Shown: piece by piece, positions 8,562 to 16,349 of the stretch
How positions within the stretch are numbered: the first letter of the stretch is position 1
How the letters are laid out: each line of letters starts with the position of its first letter
Source: Jiangella gansuensis DSM 44835
GTDB taxonomy: Bacteria; Actinomycetota; Actinomycetes; Jiangellales; Jiangellaceae
Reading direction: 5' to 3'
NCBI RefSeq assembly: GCF_000515395.1
Contig: NZ_KI911782.1
Location: forward strand, 4,615,970 to 4,679,969
DNA: 64,000 bases
The notes under the pieces: model-generated
What the model saw: only the letters and a program-made list of their open reading frames with translations
Database searches by the model: none
What the model was told of the DNA's origin: nothing
Program-made: the position numbers and the translations under genes

Positions 8562-8990
8562 TCACCTCGTCGACGTTTCCCGCTCGGCATCCCAGGCGGC
8601 GGCGATGCGCTGGCAGGCCGCGTGCTGCTCCGGGTCGACGACGAGGACGAGGCGATGGTCGTGGTCGCTGTACTGGACGCGGATGTCGATGCGGGCGTCC
8701 GCGATCCTCCGGGCGAACGCACCGAGCTGACCGGGGACGTCCTGGTCGAGCCGGAGCGTGACGACGTCATGGACGACCACCGGGCCGATGCCGCGGGCTT
8801 CGAGCGCGTCCTTGCCGCGGTCGGCGTCGTCGACGAGGAAGTGCGCGATGCACGTCCCGTCATGGGTGAACACTCCACCGCCCTCGAGGCTCACTCCGGC
8901 TGCGCCGAGGGTTTCGCCGAATTCGGCCAGCGAACCGGGACGGTTGGCGAGGATGACCTCGAGGTCGCGAGGTGTCTTCTGCGTCGGCAT
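8562..8990 (-). CDS. ACT-domain amino-acid-binding protein
   Basis: The start ATG at 8990 gives MPTQKTPRDLEVILANRPGS, followed by LAEFGETLGAAGVSLEGGGV, the classic opening of an ACT domain (regulatory amino-acid sensor fold). A second, ACT-like half (TLRLDQDVPGQLGAFARRI) follows, so it is a two-ACT protein of 142 aa without an enzyme domain. The ligand is unknown. It is divergent from the ArsR gene at 9054, with a palindrome between them, so it may be the ArsR target. Confidence 0.75.
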   Translation of the reverse strand: MPTQKTPRDLEVILANRPGSLAEFGETLGAAGVSLEGGGVFTHDGTCIAHFLVDDADRGKDALEARGIGPVVVHDVVTLRLDQDVPGQLGAFARRIADARIDIRVQYSDHDHRLVLVVDPEQHAACQRIAAAWDAERETSTR

Positions 8991-9013
8991 GACCGCACCG
9001 TACGGATGGAACG

Positions 9014-9031
9014 CTTCGGCGCGCGCCGAAG
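9014..9031. promoter_or_regulatory. 18-bp perfect palindrome, likely ArsR-family operator
   Basis: CTTCGGCGCGCGCCGAAG is its own inverse complement. It lies between the divergent ACT and ArsR genes, about 10 nt upstream of the TAACCT -10 (9041-9046) of the ArsR gene, where a bound repressor would block the promoter. Confidence 0.6.
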
Positions 9032-9053
9032 TGTGCGTGCGTAACCTGACGGG

Positions 9054-9773
9054 ATGAGCCGCGACCTGAGCACCATCGGGAGCGCCCTTGCCGCGCCGGT
9101 CCGCTCGGCGTTCCTGAACCTGCTCATGGACGGGTCGACGCGGCCCGCGAGCGAACTGGCCGCCTTCGCCGGGGTGAGCGCGTCGACGGCGAGCCAGCAC
9201 CTCACCGTCCTGCTCGACGCCGGCCTGGTCAGCTGCGTTCCGCGGGGCAGGCACCGCTTCTACGCTCTCGCCGACGCGAATGTCGCCGCCACGCTCGAAC
9301 AGCTCGGCCAGCTCTGCCCGCCCGCGCCGGCCATCACCGAGACGCAGCGCAGGGCCGGTCGTGGCCTCGTCCACGCGCGGCTCTGCTACGACCACCTCGC
9401 CGGCAAACTGGGCGTCGCCGTGGCCGACGCGATGATCGCGAACAACTGGGTCGACCCGGCGTTGACGACGGTCACGGCCGCCGGCGTCGAGCACCTCGCC
9501 GCCGGCGGAGTCGACGTCCCGGCCCCGCGGAAGGGCCGGCGCCCGCTGCTGTGGCCGTGCCCGGACTGGACCGAACGCCGGCCCCACGTCGCCGGAGCGC
9601 TCGGCGCCGCGATCGCGACCCACTTCGCGCAGCGGGGCTGGATCCGGCGCCGTCCGCACGGCCGCGGCCTCCTCATCACCGACGACGGCGCCGATTCCAT
9701 CAGGTCACGCTGGAACGTCGAGCTTGATCATGGCGCGTTCTGTGTTGCTGGGGCAGTACGAAGAACGCCATGA
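9054..9773 (+). CDS. ArsR/SmtB-family winged-helix regulator
   Basis: ATG 9054 follows TAACCT (9041-9046) by seven nt, so a leaderless start is likely. Residues 5-75 form the winged helix (AAPVRSAFLNLLMDGSTRPA, ELAAFAGVSASTASQHL, LVSCVPRGRHRFYAL). The remaining ~150 residues are an extension typical of larger ArsR members of this type (CYDHLAGKLGVAVADAM). No CxC metal-binding signature is evident, so a metal inducer is not supported. Its 3' end lies inside the palindrome at 9720-9780, which may have displaced the original stop. Confidence 0.8.
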   Translation: MSRDLSTIGSALAAPVRSAFLNLLMDGSTRPASELAAFAGVSASTASQHLTVLLDAGLVSCVPRGRHRFYALADANVAATLEQLGQLCPPAPAITETQRRAGRGLVHARLCYDHLAGKLGVAVADAMIANNWVDPALTTVTAAGVEHLAAGGVDVPAPRKGRRPLLWPCPDWTERRPHVAGALGAAIATHFAQRGWIRRRPHGRGLLITDDGADSIRSRWNVELDHGAFCVAGAVRRTP

Positions 9774-9780
9774 TCACGCT
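9720..9780. repeat. Imperfect intergenic palindrome with TGATCATGGCG arms
   Basis: Arms 9725-9735 (TGATCATGGCG) and 9766-9776 (CGCCATGATCA) are exact inverse complements, extended by a further AGC/GCT. It sits between convergent genes and covers the stop codon of the ArsR gene. The TGATCATG core recalls the palindromes at 3875, 30578 and 39026. Confidence 0.6.
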
Positions 9781-9811
9781 CGGGCGCCGGTGAGGCCGGT
9801 GGCCGCGGTGG

Positions 9812-11341
9812 TCAGTGGTCGTGCTCGTGGCCGCTGCCGACGGACCCGGCCTCCTCGCCGGGCTCGACCACCACGAACTGGCCCATCATGCCCTCGTCCT
9901 CGTGCCAGAGCAGATGACAGTGGTACATGTACGGCACCGACGGGTCGGTGTACTCGGTGAACCGCATGATCAGCCGGAACCGCACGTCCGGCGGCAGGTA
10001 GATGGTGTCCTTCCAGCCCGACAGCTGCGCCGGGGGGTCGTCGCCGTCGACGCTGAGGACCTGGAACTGCACGTCGTGGACGTGGAAGTTGTGCGGCTGC
10101 CGGTGGCCGTTCCAGACCTCCCAGACCTCGGTGGTGTCGACGGTGACGACGTCGTCGATGCGGTCCATCTCCATCGACTCGCCGTTGATGCGGTTGTTGC
10201 GCAGCTCGAACTCGCGGGTCTCGGTCGCGTCGGACTCGTCCAAGCGCTCGACGGAAACCAGTTCGGCGGGCAGGTCCGGGGACGGGTCCAGGTCGTCCTC
10301 GGCTCGTAGCAGCAGGACGTCGAGGGTGTCGCCGGCACCGGTGCTCCTGGTCCGGCCGCTGGACAGGCCGAGGTCCTGCGGATACGAACGCAGCGTGACC
10401 TCCTCGCCGGGCTCCAGCTCGACGACGATCTCGGCCCGCTCGCCGGGGGTCAGCAGGATGCGGTCCAGTGTGGCCGGCTCGCGCAGGAGTCCGCCGTCAC
10501 TGCCGATCATGGCGAACTCGCGGTCCTCGAAACCGAAGGAGTAGCTGCGCGCGGTGGAGGCGTTGAGCAGCCGCAGCCGGGTGCGCTGCGCGGTGACGTC
10601 GAACACCGGCCCGGCGGTGCCGTTGACCAGGATGGTGCCGCCGATCATGCCATTGTCCTGGCGCGACGTCTCCTGCAGCCGCCCGTCCGCGTCGAACGTC
10701 TTGTCCTGGACGATCACGGGGATGTCGTCGACGCCGTAGGTGCGGGGGAGGTCGAGGCCGGCCTCGTCATCGTCGTCGATGATGAACAGCCCGCCCAGGC
10801 CGCGGTAGACGTGACGCTCGGTCTCGCCGTGCGGGTGCGGGTGGTACCAGAGCGTGGCGGCGGGCTGGTCGATCCGCCACGACGGTGACCACGTGTCGCC
10901 GGGCTCGATCATCTGGTGCGGGCCGCCGTCCGCGGCAGCCGGCAGATGCATGCCGTGCCAGTGCAGCGTGGTGGACTCGTCGAGGTCGTTGGTCACGTTG
11001 ATCTCGACGGACTCACCGCGTCGTGCCCGCAGCGTCGGGCCGAGCAGGGAACCGTTGAGCCCCCACGTGTCGGCTTCGCCGGCGGGCACGATCGCGCTGC
11101 GCCCGGCCTGGGCGGTCAGCTCGAAGACGGTGGTGCCGTCGCGGCGGCTGGACTCCGCCAGTGGCGGGATGTGCAGCGGGTTGCTGAAGTCGATGTCGCC
11201 GACGGTGTCGATCGACTCGCGCTGGTCCAGGAACGAACAGCCGGACAGCGCCGGCGCGGTGGTCACGGCCAGGCCGGCGGCGGCGCCGAGCTTGAGGAAC
11301 CCGCGCCGGTCCAGGCGGGGCCCGGGACGCTGCGTGGTCAT
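9812..11341 (-). CDS. Multicopper oxidase with twin-arginine signal
   Basis: The ATG at 11341 starts MTTQRPGPRLDRRGFLKLGA, a Tat signal (RRGFLK) with a following lipobox-like LSGC. All four copper motifs of the family are visible: HWHGMHLP, WYHPHPHGE, HNFHVHDVQFQVL and HCHLLWHEDEGMMG. It is a three-domain laccase/CueO-type enzyme of about 509 aa, exported folded, that oxidises phenolics or cuprous ions. The start overlaps the stop of the upstream membrane gene (ATGA), so it belongs to the MarR-flanked operon. The tail GSGHEHDH is His-rich. Substrate not known. Confidence 0.9.
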   Translation of the reverse strand: MTTQRPGPRLDRRGFLKLGAAAGLAVTTAPALSGCSFLDQRESIDTVGDIDFSNPLHIPPLAESSRRDGTTVFELTAQAGRSAIVPAGEADTWGLNGSLLGPTLRARRGESVEINVTNDLDESTTLHWHGMHLPAAADGGPHQMIEPGDTWSPSWRIDQPAATLWYHPHPHGETERHVYRGLGGLFIIDDDDEAGLDLPRTYGVDDIPVIVQDKTFDADGRLQETSRQDNGMIGGTILVNGTAGPVFDVTAQRTRLRLLNASTARSYSFGFEDREFAMIGSDGGLLREPATLDRILLTPGERAEIVVELEPGEEVTLRSYPQDLGLSSGRTRSTGAGDTLDVLLLRAEDDLDPSPDLPAELVSVERLDESDATETREFELRNNRINGESMEMDRIDDVVTVDTTEVWEVWNGHRQPHNFHVHDVQFQVLSVDGDDPPAQLSGWKDTIYLPPDVRFRLIMRFTEYTDPSVPYMYHCHLLWHEDEGMMGQFVVVEPGEEAGSVGSGHEHDH

Positions 11342-11790
11342 GCGAGGTCCTTTCCGGCGGCGGCGGTCGCGGCGGCGACGGCGCGTACGCCGCGGGCCGG
11401 ACGGCGGGCCGCCAGGACGCACAGGTACACGGAGGCGACGACGATCCCGACGCCGAGCGGCAGGTGGATGACGAGGATGTCCGCGTACCCCATGCCGAGT
11501 TGGAAGGTCTCGGCGGCGAACAGCGCGACGACCAGCAGTGGCGCCCAGATGGTTCCGCGGCCGGGCCGCCACCACAGGATCCCGAGTCCGAACAGCACCA
11601 TCGACAGCGTGAGAATGAAAGACCCGTTCGTGCCGTGCAGGTCGAGGGCGGTGCCGTCGGCGTCGAGGCTCCAGCCGGCCAGCAGCGGCTGGATGCACGC
11701 CAACGCGGCGTGCAAGATGGCGACTGTCAGGAACAGCGCGTGGACGAGGGAGGCCAGACGGGCGGTGAAGCTCTTCGGCTGCTCAGACAC
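11338..11790 (-). CDS. Four-helix membrane protein of unknown function
   Basis: The GTG start at 11790 overlaps the stop of the upstream flavin gene (GTGTCTGA), and its own stop overlaps the start of the oxidase gene, so it is the middle gene of a tightly coupled operon. The 150-residue product has about four hydrophobic helices (LVHALFLTVAILHAALACI, FILTLSMVLFGLGILWW, IWAPLLVVALFAAETF, LVIHLPLGVGIVVASVYLCV). I do not recognise a family. It may anchor or serve the redox enzymes encoded beside it. Confidence 0.7.
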   Translation of the reverse strand: MSEQPKSFTARLASLVHALFLTVAILHAALACIQPLLAGWSLDADGTALDLHGTNGSFILTLSMVLFGLGILWWRPGRGTIWAPLLVVALFAAETFQLGMGYADILVIHLPLGVGIVVASVYLCVLAARRPARGVRAVAAATAAAGKDLA

Positions 11791-12985
11791 GCTCCGCCTC
11801 GGGCCTCGTGACGCGGCGCGGCCGCTCGTCGATCCGGTAGCTGTACTGCTCCGTGGTGGCCTTTCCGCCCATGCGCAGGAAGAACCCGAGCGTGAGGTCG
11901 CGGAAGAGGCTCCCGGCGGCCGACGCGACCTTCCGGTCACCGATCTGCCGGCCGAAGCGCACGATCTTCTCCGCGCGTGCCTTGCGTTCGCCGACGAAGC
12001 CGGTCAGCGCCGCCGTGGGGTCGGCCTCGTCGGTGAGCCAGCGGGCGAGGACCACCGCGTCCTCGATGGCCAGGCTCGCGCCCTGGCCGCTGGACGGGCT
12101 GACCGCGTGCGCGGCGTCGCCGATGAGGCAGACCCGGTCGGTGTTCCATGCGGTGAGCGCGGGCATGTCATAGACCGGCCAGGCGCCGACCGCTCCGTCG
12201 GCCGCTCGCAGCACGGCGCGCACCACCTCGGGGTCGTCGCTGTGCAGCCGCCGGATGGTGTCCATCCACGCACGCTGGTCCAGGTCGTCCAGTTCCGTGC
12301 GGCCCGGTTCGTCGGCGCGGGGCACGTTGGTGAACCAGTACGCGGTGGAATCCTTCACGGCATAGCCGAAGAAGGCCCGGCGTCCGAAGTACATCTGCTG
12401 CCGCGCGGTGTCGGGCAGGTCGACCGATGCCCAGCCGCCGCAGTCCACGATGCCGGTGTACGCCGGCGACGGGGCGTCGGGCCAGGTGAGCCGACGCACC
12501 GCGGACCAGATGCCGTCGGCGCCGATCACCACGTCCGCGTCGAACTCCTGGCCGTCGGCGAAGGTGGCACGCAGGCCGGCACCGTGGTCGCCGAGCTCGA
12601 CCAGGCGGGCGCCGTGGACGTATCGGACTCCGGCGGCGCGCGCCCGGGTGGCCAGCTCGGTGTGCAGGTTGGCCCGGCGCATGACGACGCTGCGGGCCCC
12701 GTACGTCACCTGATCGTTCTCGCCGGGAATCTCGGCGATGCGCCGTCCACGGGCGTTGTGGAAGTCCAGGCCGGACAGTTCGAATCCGCCGGCCGCGGCC
12801 GGGACGTCACCGAGGCGGATCGACCGCAGGGCGTTGACACCGTTCGGTGCCAGGGTCAGGAACGCTCCACCGGTGGTGCCGATGTCCGGGCGCGCCTCCG
12901 CGACGACGGCCTGGGCTCCGGCCCGATGGAGCGCATAGGCCAGCGTCGACCCGGCGATACCGCCGCCGACAACGAGAATCTTCAT
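11783..12985 (-). CDS. FAD-dependent monooxygenase (PheA/UbiH/TetX-type fold)
   Basis: ATG 12985 opens the dinucleotide fold MKILVVGGGIAGSTLAYALH. The second FAD motif, VCLIGDAAHAVSPSSGQGAS, is present near residue 285, and DVVIGADGIWSAVR in the middle, so it is a class A flavoprotein hydroxylase of normal length (400 aa) acting on aromatic or polyketide-like substrates. It is divergent from a MarR gene with a palindromic operator between them; the downstream genes overlap it. Tetracycline destructases share this fold and a Tet-type gene lies 1.3 kb away, but nothing in the sequence proves that substrate. Confidence 0.85.
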   Translation of the reverse strand: MKILVVGGGIAGSTLAYALHRAGAQAVVAEARPDIGTTGGAFLTLAPNGVNALRSIRLGDVPAAAGGFELSGLDFHNARGRRIAEIPGENDQVTYGARSVVMRRANLHTELATRARAAGVRYVHGARLVELGDHGAGLRATFADGQEFDADVVIGADGIWSAVRRLTWPDAPSPAYTGIVDCGGWASVDLPDTARQQMYFGRRAFFGYAVKDSTAYWFTNVPRADEPGRTELDDLDQRAWMDTIRRLHSDDPEVVRAVLRAADGAVGAWPVYDMPALTAWNTDRVCLIGDAAHAVSPSSGQGASLAIEDAVVLARWLTDEADPTAALTGFVGERKARAEKIVRFGRQIGDRKVASAAGSLFRDLTLGFFLRMGGKATTEQYSYRIDERPRRVTRPEAERV

Positions 12986-13009
12986 GAACCAGGCCCCGTT
13001 CGAATTAGT

Positions 13010-13025
13010 TCGTTCGAGCGAACGA
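13010..13025. promoter_or_regulatory. 16-bp palindrome, likely MarR operator
   Basis: TCGTTCGAGCGAACGA consists of two 7-bp inverse arms around AG. It lies 25 nt upstream of the monooxygenase start and just upstream of the MarR gene's TAACAT -10 (13034-13039), so it could control both directions. Confidence 0.65.
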
Positions 13026-13046
13026 TTGAAAGGTAACATTGGTCTC

Positions 13047-13532
13047 ATGCGCCGGTCAACGCAAACGGGTCCAGAGCGGGCCGAGGTGCTGCAGGCGATC
13101 GCCGACTCCGGCCGGCGGCTGAGCACGGCGATGATCCTGTTCCACACGAACCTCTCCAAGCGCGTCGGCCTCGGCACGACGGAGGAGAAGGTCCTGGAGC
13201 TCGTGCGCCGCCACGGTCATCCGTCGGTGCGCGAGCTCGCCGAACAGACCGGGATGGCGAAGAACTCGATCAGCGACGTCCTGGATCGTCTGGAACGCAA
13301 GGGGTTCGTCACCCGCGAACCGGACCCCGCCGACGGGCGCCGGGTCGCCATCGTCGCCACCGAGGAGGGCGCTGCCCGCATCGGGCGGCTCTTCGGCGGC
13401 ATGATGGCGCGGCTGGGGGAGCTGAACGCCGAGTACTCCGACGCCGAGCTGGCCCTCATCGCCGAGTATCAGCGCCGTGCCGCGGAGATCCAGGCCGACG
13501 AGGCGCGGGCGCTCGCCGACGGGTCCAGCTGA
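13047..13532 (+). CDS. MarR-family transcriptional regulator
   Basis: ATG 13047 lies seven nt after TAACAT, a likely leaderless start. The winged helix is visible: LGTTEEKVLELVRRHGHPSV, RELAEQTGMAKNSISDVLDR and the wing GFVTREPDPADGRRVAIVATE, flanked by dimerisation helices; 161 aa is the usual length. MarR proteins release DNA on binding phenolic or similar ligands, which fits control of the divergent flavin monooxygenase and multicopper oxidase operon. Confidence 0.85.
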   Translation: MRRSTQTGPERAEVLQAIADSGRRLSTAMILFHTNLSKRVGLGTTEEKVLELVRRHGHPSVRELAEQTGMAKNSISDVLDRLERKGFVTREPDPADGRRVAIVATEEGAARIGRLFGGMMARLGELNAEYSDAELALIAEYQRRAAEIQADEARALADGSS

Positions 13533-13547
13533 CCGCGTCGAACGGGC

Positions 13548-14129
13548 TCAGCGGTGCTGGGCGATGAGGTCCTTGCCCATCGACTTGGCCCGCCGCGCCG
13601 CACCGGTGTCGCCCTCCAACGCGGCGATGATGGAGCCCTTCATCAAGATGTGCCAGGCCCGCGCGAACTCCTCCGGCTCACGCAGCCCGGCCTCCTCCGC
13701 CCGCCGCCGGGTGATGGCCCGCAGGTTGGCCAGGTGCTCGATGCTGGCCTGCCCCAGCGGATGGTCCTTGCCCATCTCCAGCAGCACCGTGATGAACGCG
13801 ATGCCGTCGAAGTCGTCGCTGTCGAACCACTCGTCGAACACGTCGAACACGGCCAGCAGCCGCTCCTCGGCATTGTTGCCGCGGGCCTCGGAGCCCTGCT
13901 CGACCAGCCCGTGCGTCCACTCCTGCTCGCGCCGCTCCAGATACGCCAGCACCAGCGCCTGCTTGGACGGAAAGTGCCGGTAGAAAGTGGCCTTCGCCAC
14001 GTGCGAACGCTCGATGACCTCGTCCACACCCACCCCGTTGACGCCCCGCCGGGCGAACAACCGGTAGCTCGTGCTCAGGATGCGTTCTCTCGCCTTCACT
14101 GGCGTGCTCGTCGCTTCCGGCCCGTGCAT
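13548..14129 (-). CDS. TetR-family transcriptional regulator
   Basis: From ATG 14129 the protein has the TetR DNA-binding domain: RERILSTSYRLFARRGVNGV, GVDEVIERSHVAKATFYRHFPSK, followed by an all-helical ligand domain; 193 aa is typical. It converges on the MarR gene (15-bp gap) and is divergent from the ribosomal-protection gene region at 14232. It could control that gene, but no operator is obvious. Confidence 0.85.
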   Translation of the reverse strand: MHGPEATSTPVKARERILSTSYRLFARRGVNGVGVDEVIERSHVAKATFYRHFPSKQALVLAYLERREQEWTHGLVEQGSEARGNNAEERLLAVFDVFDEWFDSDDFDGIAFITVLLEMGKDHPLGQASIEHLANLRAITRRRAEEAGLREPEEFARAWHILMKGSIIAALEGDTGAARRAKSMGKDLIAQHR

Positions 14130-14231
14130 GGCGACCGACCCTACCGGGTGCGCGGGGCGAAAACCCGTTGCCCCCGCCGGCTCGGCTCTGGTGGACTGCG
14201 CGGGTCCACCGGATTCGGCCGAGGAGGGGTC

Positions 14232-14342
14232 ATGCGAGGAGCTGTCGTGTCCACCCAGCAGGTCGCTCACGCCTATCCGAAGGACATGACGCTCGTTGCG
14301 CACGCTCAATCTGGGGATCCTGGCCCACGTCGACGCCGGTAA
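14232..14342 (+). CDS. Short upstream ORF overlapping the Tet-type GTPase gene
   Basis: GAGGAGGGG immediately precedes ATG 14232, a stronger ribosome site than that of the following gene. The 36-residue frame (MRGAVVSTQQVAHAYPKDMT ...) ends at 14342, past the TTG start at 14296, in another frame. Upstream short ORFs control some ribosomal-protection genes, so a leader role is possible. It may also be chance. Confidence 0.35.
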   Translation: MRGAVVSTQQVAHAYPKDMTLVAHAQSGDPGPRRRR

Positions 14343-16293
14343 GACCAGTCTGACCGAGCGGCTGCTGTACGCCGCCGGGGTCATCGACGAGGTCGGCAGC
14401 GTCGACGCCGGCAGTACCCGCACCGACACCCTCGCGCTGGAACGCCAGCGCGGCATCACCATCAAGTCCGCCGTCGTCTCGTTCCTGGTCGGCGACACGA
14501 CGGTGAACCTCATCGATACCCCGGGTCACCCCGACTTCATCGCCGAGGTCGAGCGGGTCCTCGACGTACTCGACGGCGCCGTCCTGGTGGTCTCCGCGGT
14601 CGAAGGCGTGCAGGCACAGACCCGGGTGCTCATGCGGGCCCTGCGACGGCTGCGCATTCCCACGCTGCTGTTCGTGAACAAGCTGGATCGCGCCGGTGCG
14701 CAGCCGGACCGCGTGCTCGCCGAGATCGCGGCGAAGCTGTCGCCGGCGGCCGTGCCCATGGTGGCGACGACGGCGCCGGGCGGCCGCGCGGCGGCTGCCG
14801 TCGCGTTCGGTCCCGGCGACGACGGATTCGAGTCGCGGCTGGCCGACGTGCTGGCCGACCACGACGACGACCTGCTCGCCGCGTACGTCCACGACGCCGC
14901 GGCCGTCCCGTACCGGCGGCTGCGGCGTGACCTCGCGGTGCAGACCGGCCGGGCGCTCGTGCATCCGGTGTACCTCGGCTCGGCCATCACCGGTGCCGGC
15001 GTGAACGCACTGATGGCCGGGATCACCGAGCTGCTGCCGGCCGCGGGCGGGGACCCGTCCGGTCCGGTGTCGGGCACGGTGTTCAAGGTCGAGCGCGGCC
15101 CCGCGGGGGAGAAACTGACCTGGGTACGGATGTTCGGTGGGACGCTGCGCATTCGTGACCGGGTCAGGCTCGGCGACGGTCGCGAGGGGAAGATCACCGC
15201 GATCCGGGTCGTCGACCCGACGGGTGACGGTTCGGCGTCGTCGGTCGGGCCCGGCCGGATCGCGACACTCTGGGGTCTGGGCGACGTCCGGATCGGCGAC
15301 GTCATCGGTGTTCCGCGCGAGGGGGCGCGGACGGGAAAGCGGTTCGCCCCGCCCACCCTCGAGACGGTGGTGGTGCCCCGGCTTCCCCTGCAACGCGGTG
15401 CACTGCAGGTCGCCCTGGCCCAGCTGGCGGAGCAGGACCCGTTGATCGCCCTGCGCCAGGACGACCTGCGCCGGGAGATCTCGGTGTCGCTCTACGGCGA
15501 GGTGCAGAAGGAGGTCATCGAGGCCACCCTCGCCGGCGACTACGGGCTGGAGGTGGATTTCCGGGAGTCCACCACGATCTGCGTGGAGCGGCTCACCGGC
15601 ACCGGCAGCGCGGTGCAGCGCATCCGGCAGGACGGCAACCCGTTCCTAGCGGGTGTCGGGCTGCGGGTCGAGCCCGCGCCGCCTGGCGGCGGCGTCCGGT
15701 TCGGCATCGAGATCGAGCTGGGCTCGCTGCCGCCGGCGTTCCTGCGCGCCATCGAGGAGACGGTGCGGGAATCCCTCGGCCAGGGGCTGCACGGCTGGGA
15801 GATCCCGGACTGCCAGGTCACCCTGTGGCACTCCGGTTACGCGCCGCGGCAGAGCCACGCGCACGCCGTGTTCGACAAGAGCATGTCCAGCACCGCCGGC
15901 GACTTCCGGTTGCTCACCCCGCTGGTGCTGGTGGACGCGCTGCGGGCCGCGGGGACGCGGGTCCACGAACCGTGGCACCGGCTCCGGCTGGAGATCCCTG
16001 CCGACACGCTCGGACAGGTGCTGCCGGCCCTGACCCGGCTGCGCGCGGTGCCCGGTGCGCCGGCGCCGGCCGGCGCCGGGGGCGAGGCCTACCTGCTGAC
16101 CGGCGACATCCCGGCCGCGACAGTGCACCAGCTGCACCAGGAGCTGCCGGCGCTGACCCGCGGTGAGGGCGTCCTGGAAACCGAGTTCGCCCGGTATCAG
16201 CCGGTCACCGGCGCGGTGCCGGAGCGGCCGCGCACCGATCACAACCCGCTGGACCGCAAGGAGTACCTGCTGCACGTCGTCCGGCGGGTGTGA
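14296..16293 (+). CDS. Tetracycline-resistance ribosomal protection protein (Tet(M)/Otr(A)-type GTPase)
   Basis: The protein is an EF-G-like translational GTPase: G1 AHVDAGKTSLTERLL, G2/switch GITIKSAVVSF, G3 DTPGHPDF and G4 NKLD, with domain IV/V segments such as YAPRQSHAHAVFDKS. At 665 aa it matches ribosomal protection proteins, which dislodge tetracycline from the 30S subunit, rather than housekeeping EF-G (about 700). The frame is closed by TGA at 14287, so the start must be TTG 14296 or later; the TTG gives LRTLNLGILAHVDAGKT, as in the family. Resistance is inferred from family, not shown. Confidence 0.85.
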   Translation: MRTLNLGILAHVDAGKTSLTERLLYAAGVIDEVGSVDAGSTRTDTLALERQRGITIKSAVVSFLVGDTTVNLIDTPGHPDFIAEVERVLDVLDGAVLVVSAVEGVQAQTRVLMRALRRLRIPTLLFVNKLDRAGAQPDRVLAEIAAKLSPAAVPMVATTAPGGRAAAAVAFGPGDDGFESRLADVLADHDDDLLAAYVHDAAAVPYRRLRRDLAVQTGRALVHPVYLGSAITGAGVNALMAGITELLPAAGGDPSGPVSGTVFKVERGPAGEKLTWVRMFGGTLRIRDRVRLGDGREGKITAIRVVDPTGDGSASSVGPGRIATLWGLGDVRIGDVIGVPREGARTGKRFAPPTLETVVVPRLPLQRGALQVALAQLAEQDPLIALRQDDLRREISVSLYGEVQKEVIEATLAGDYGLEVDFRESTTICVERLTGTGSAVQRIRQDGNPFLAGVGLRVEPAPPGGGVRFGIEIELGSLPPAFLRAIEETVRESLGQGLHGWEIPDCQVTLWHSGYAPRQSHAHAVFDKSMSSTAGDFRLLTPLVLVDALRAAGTRVHEPWHRLRLEIPADTLGQVLPALTRLRAVPGAPAPAGAGGEAYLLTGDIPAATVHQLHQELPALTRGEGVLETEFARYQPVTGAVPERPRTDHNPLDRKEYLLHVVRRV

Positions 16294-16349
16294 CGGTGTT
16301 CGGCCTCGGTGCCCTTCCGCCCGGCACGGCGAGCTGCCAGACTCCCGGC

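Noticed and set aside
13010..13025. LexA box upstream of the MarR gene
   Set aside because: TCGTTCGAGCGAACGA has the half-sites in the opposite order to CGAAC-N4-GTTCG, so it is better read as a MarR operator.
10916..13036. 706-codon plus-strand frame opposite the multicopper oxidase operon
   Set aside because: It spans three well-supported minus-strand genes and has the composition of a shadow frame.
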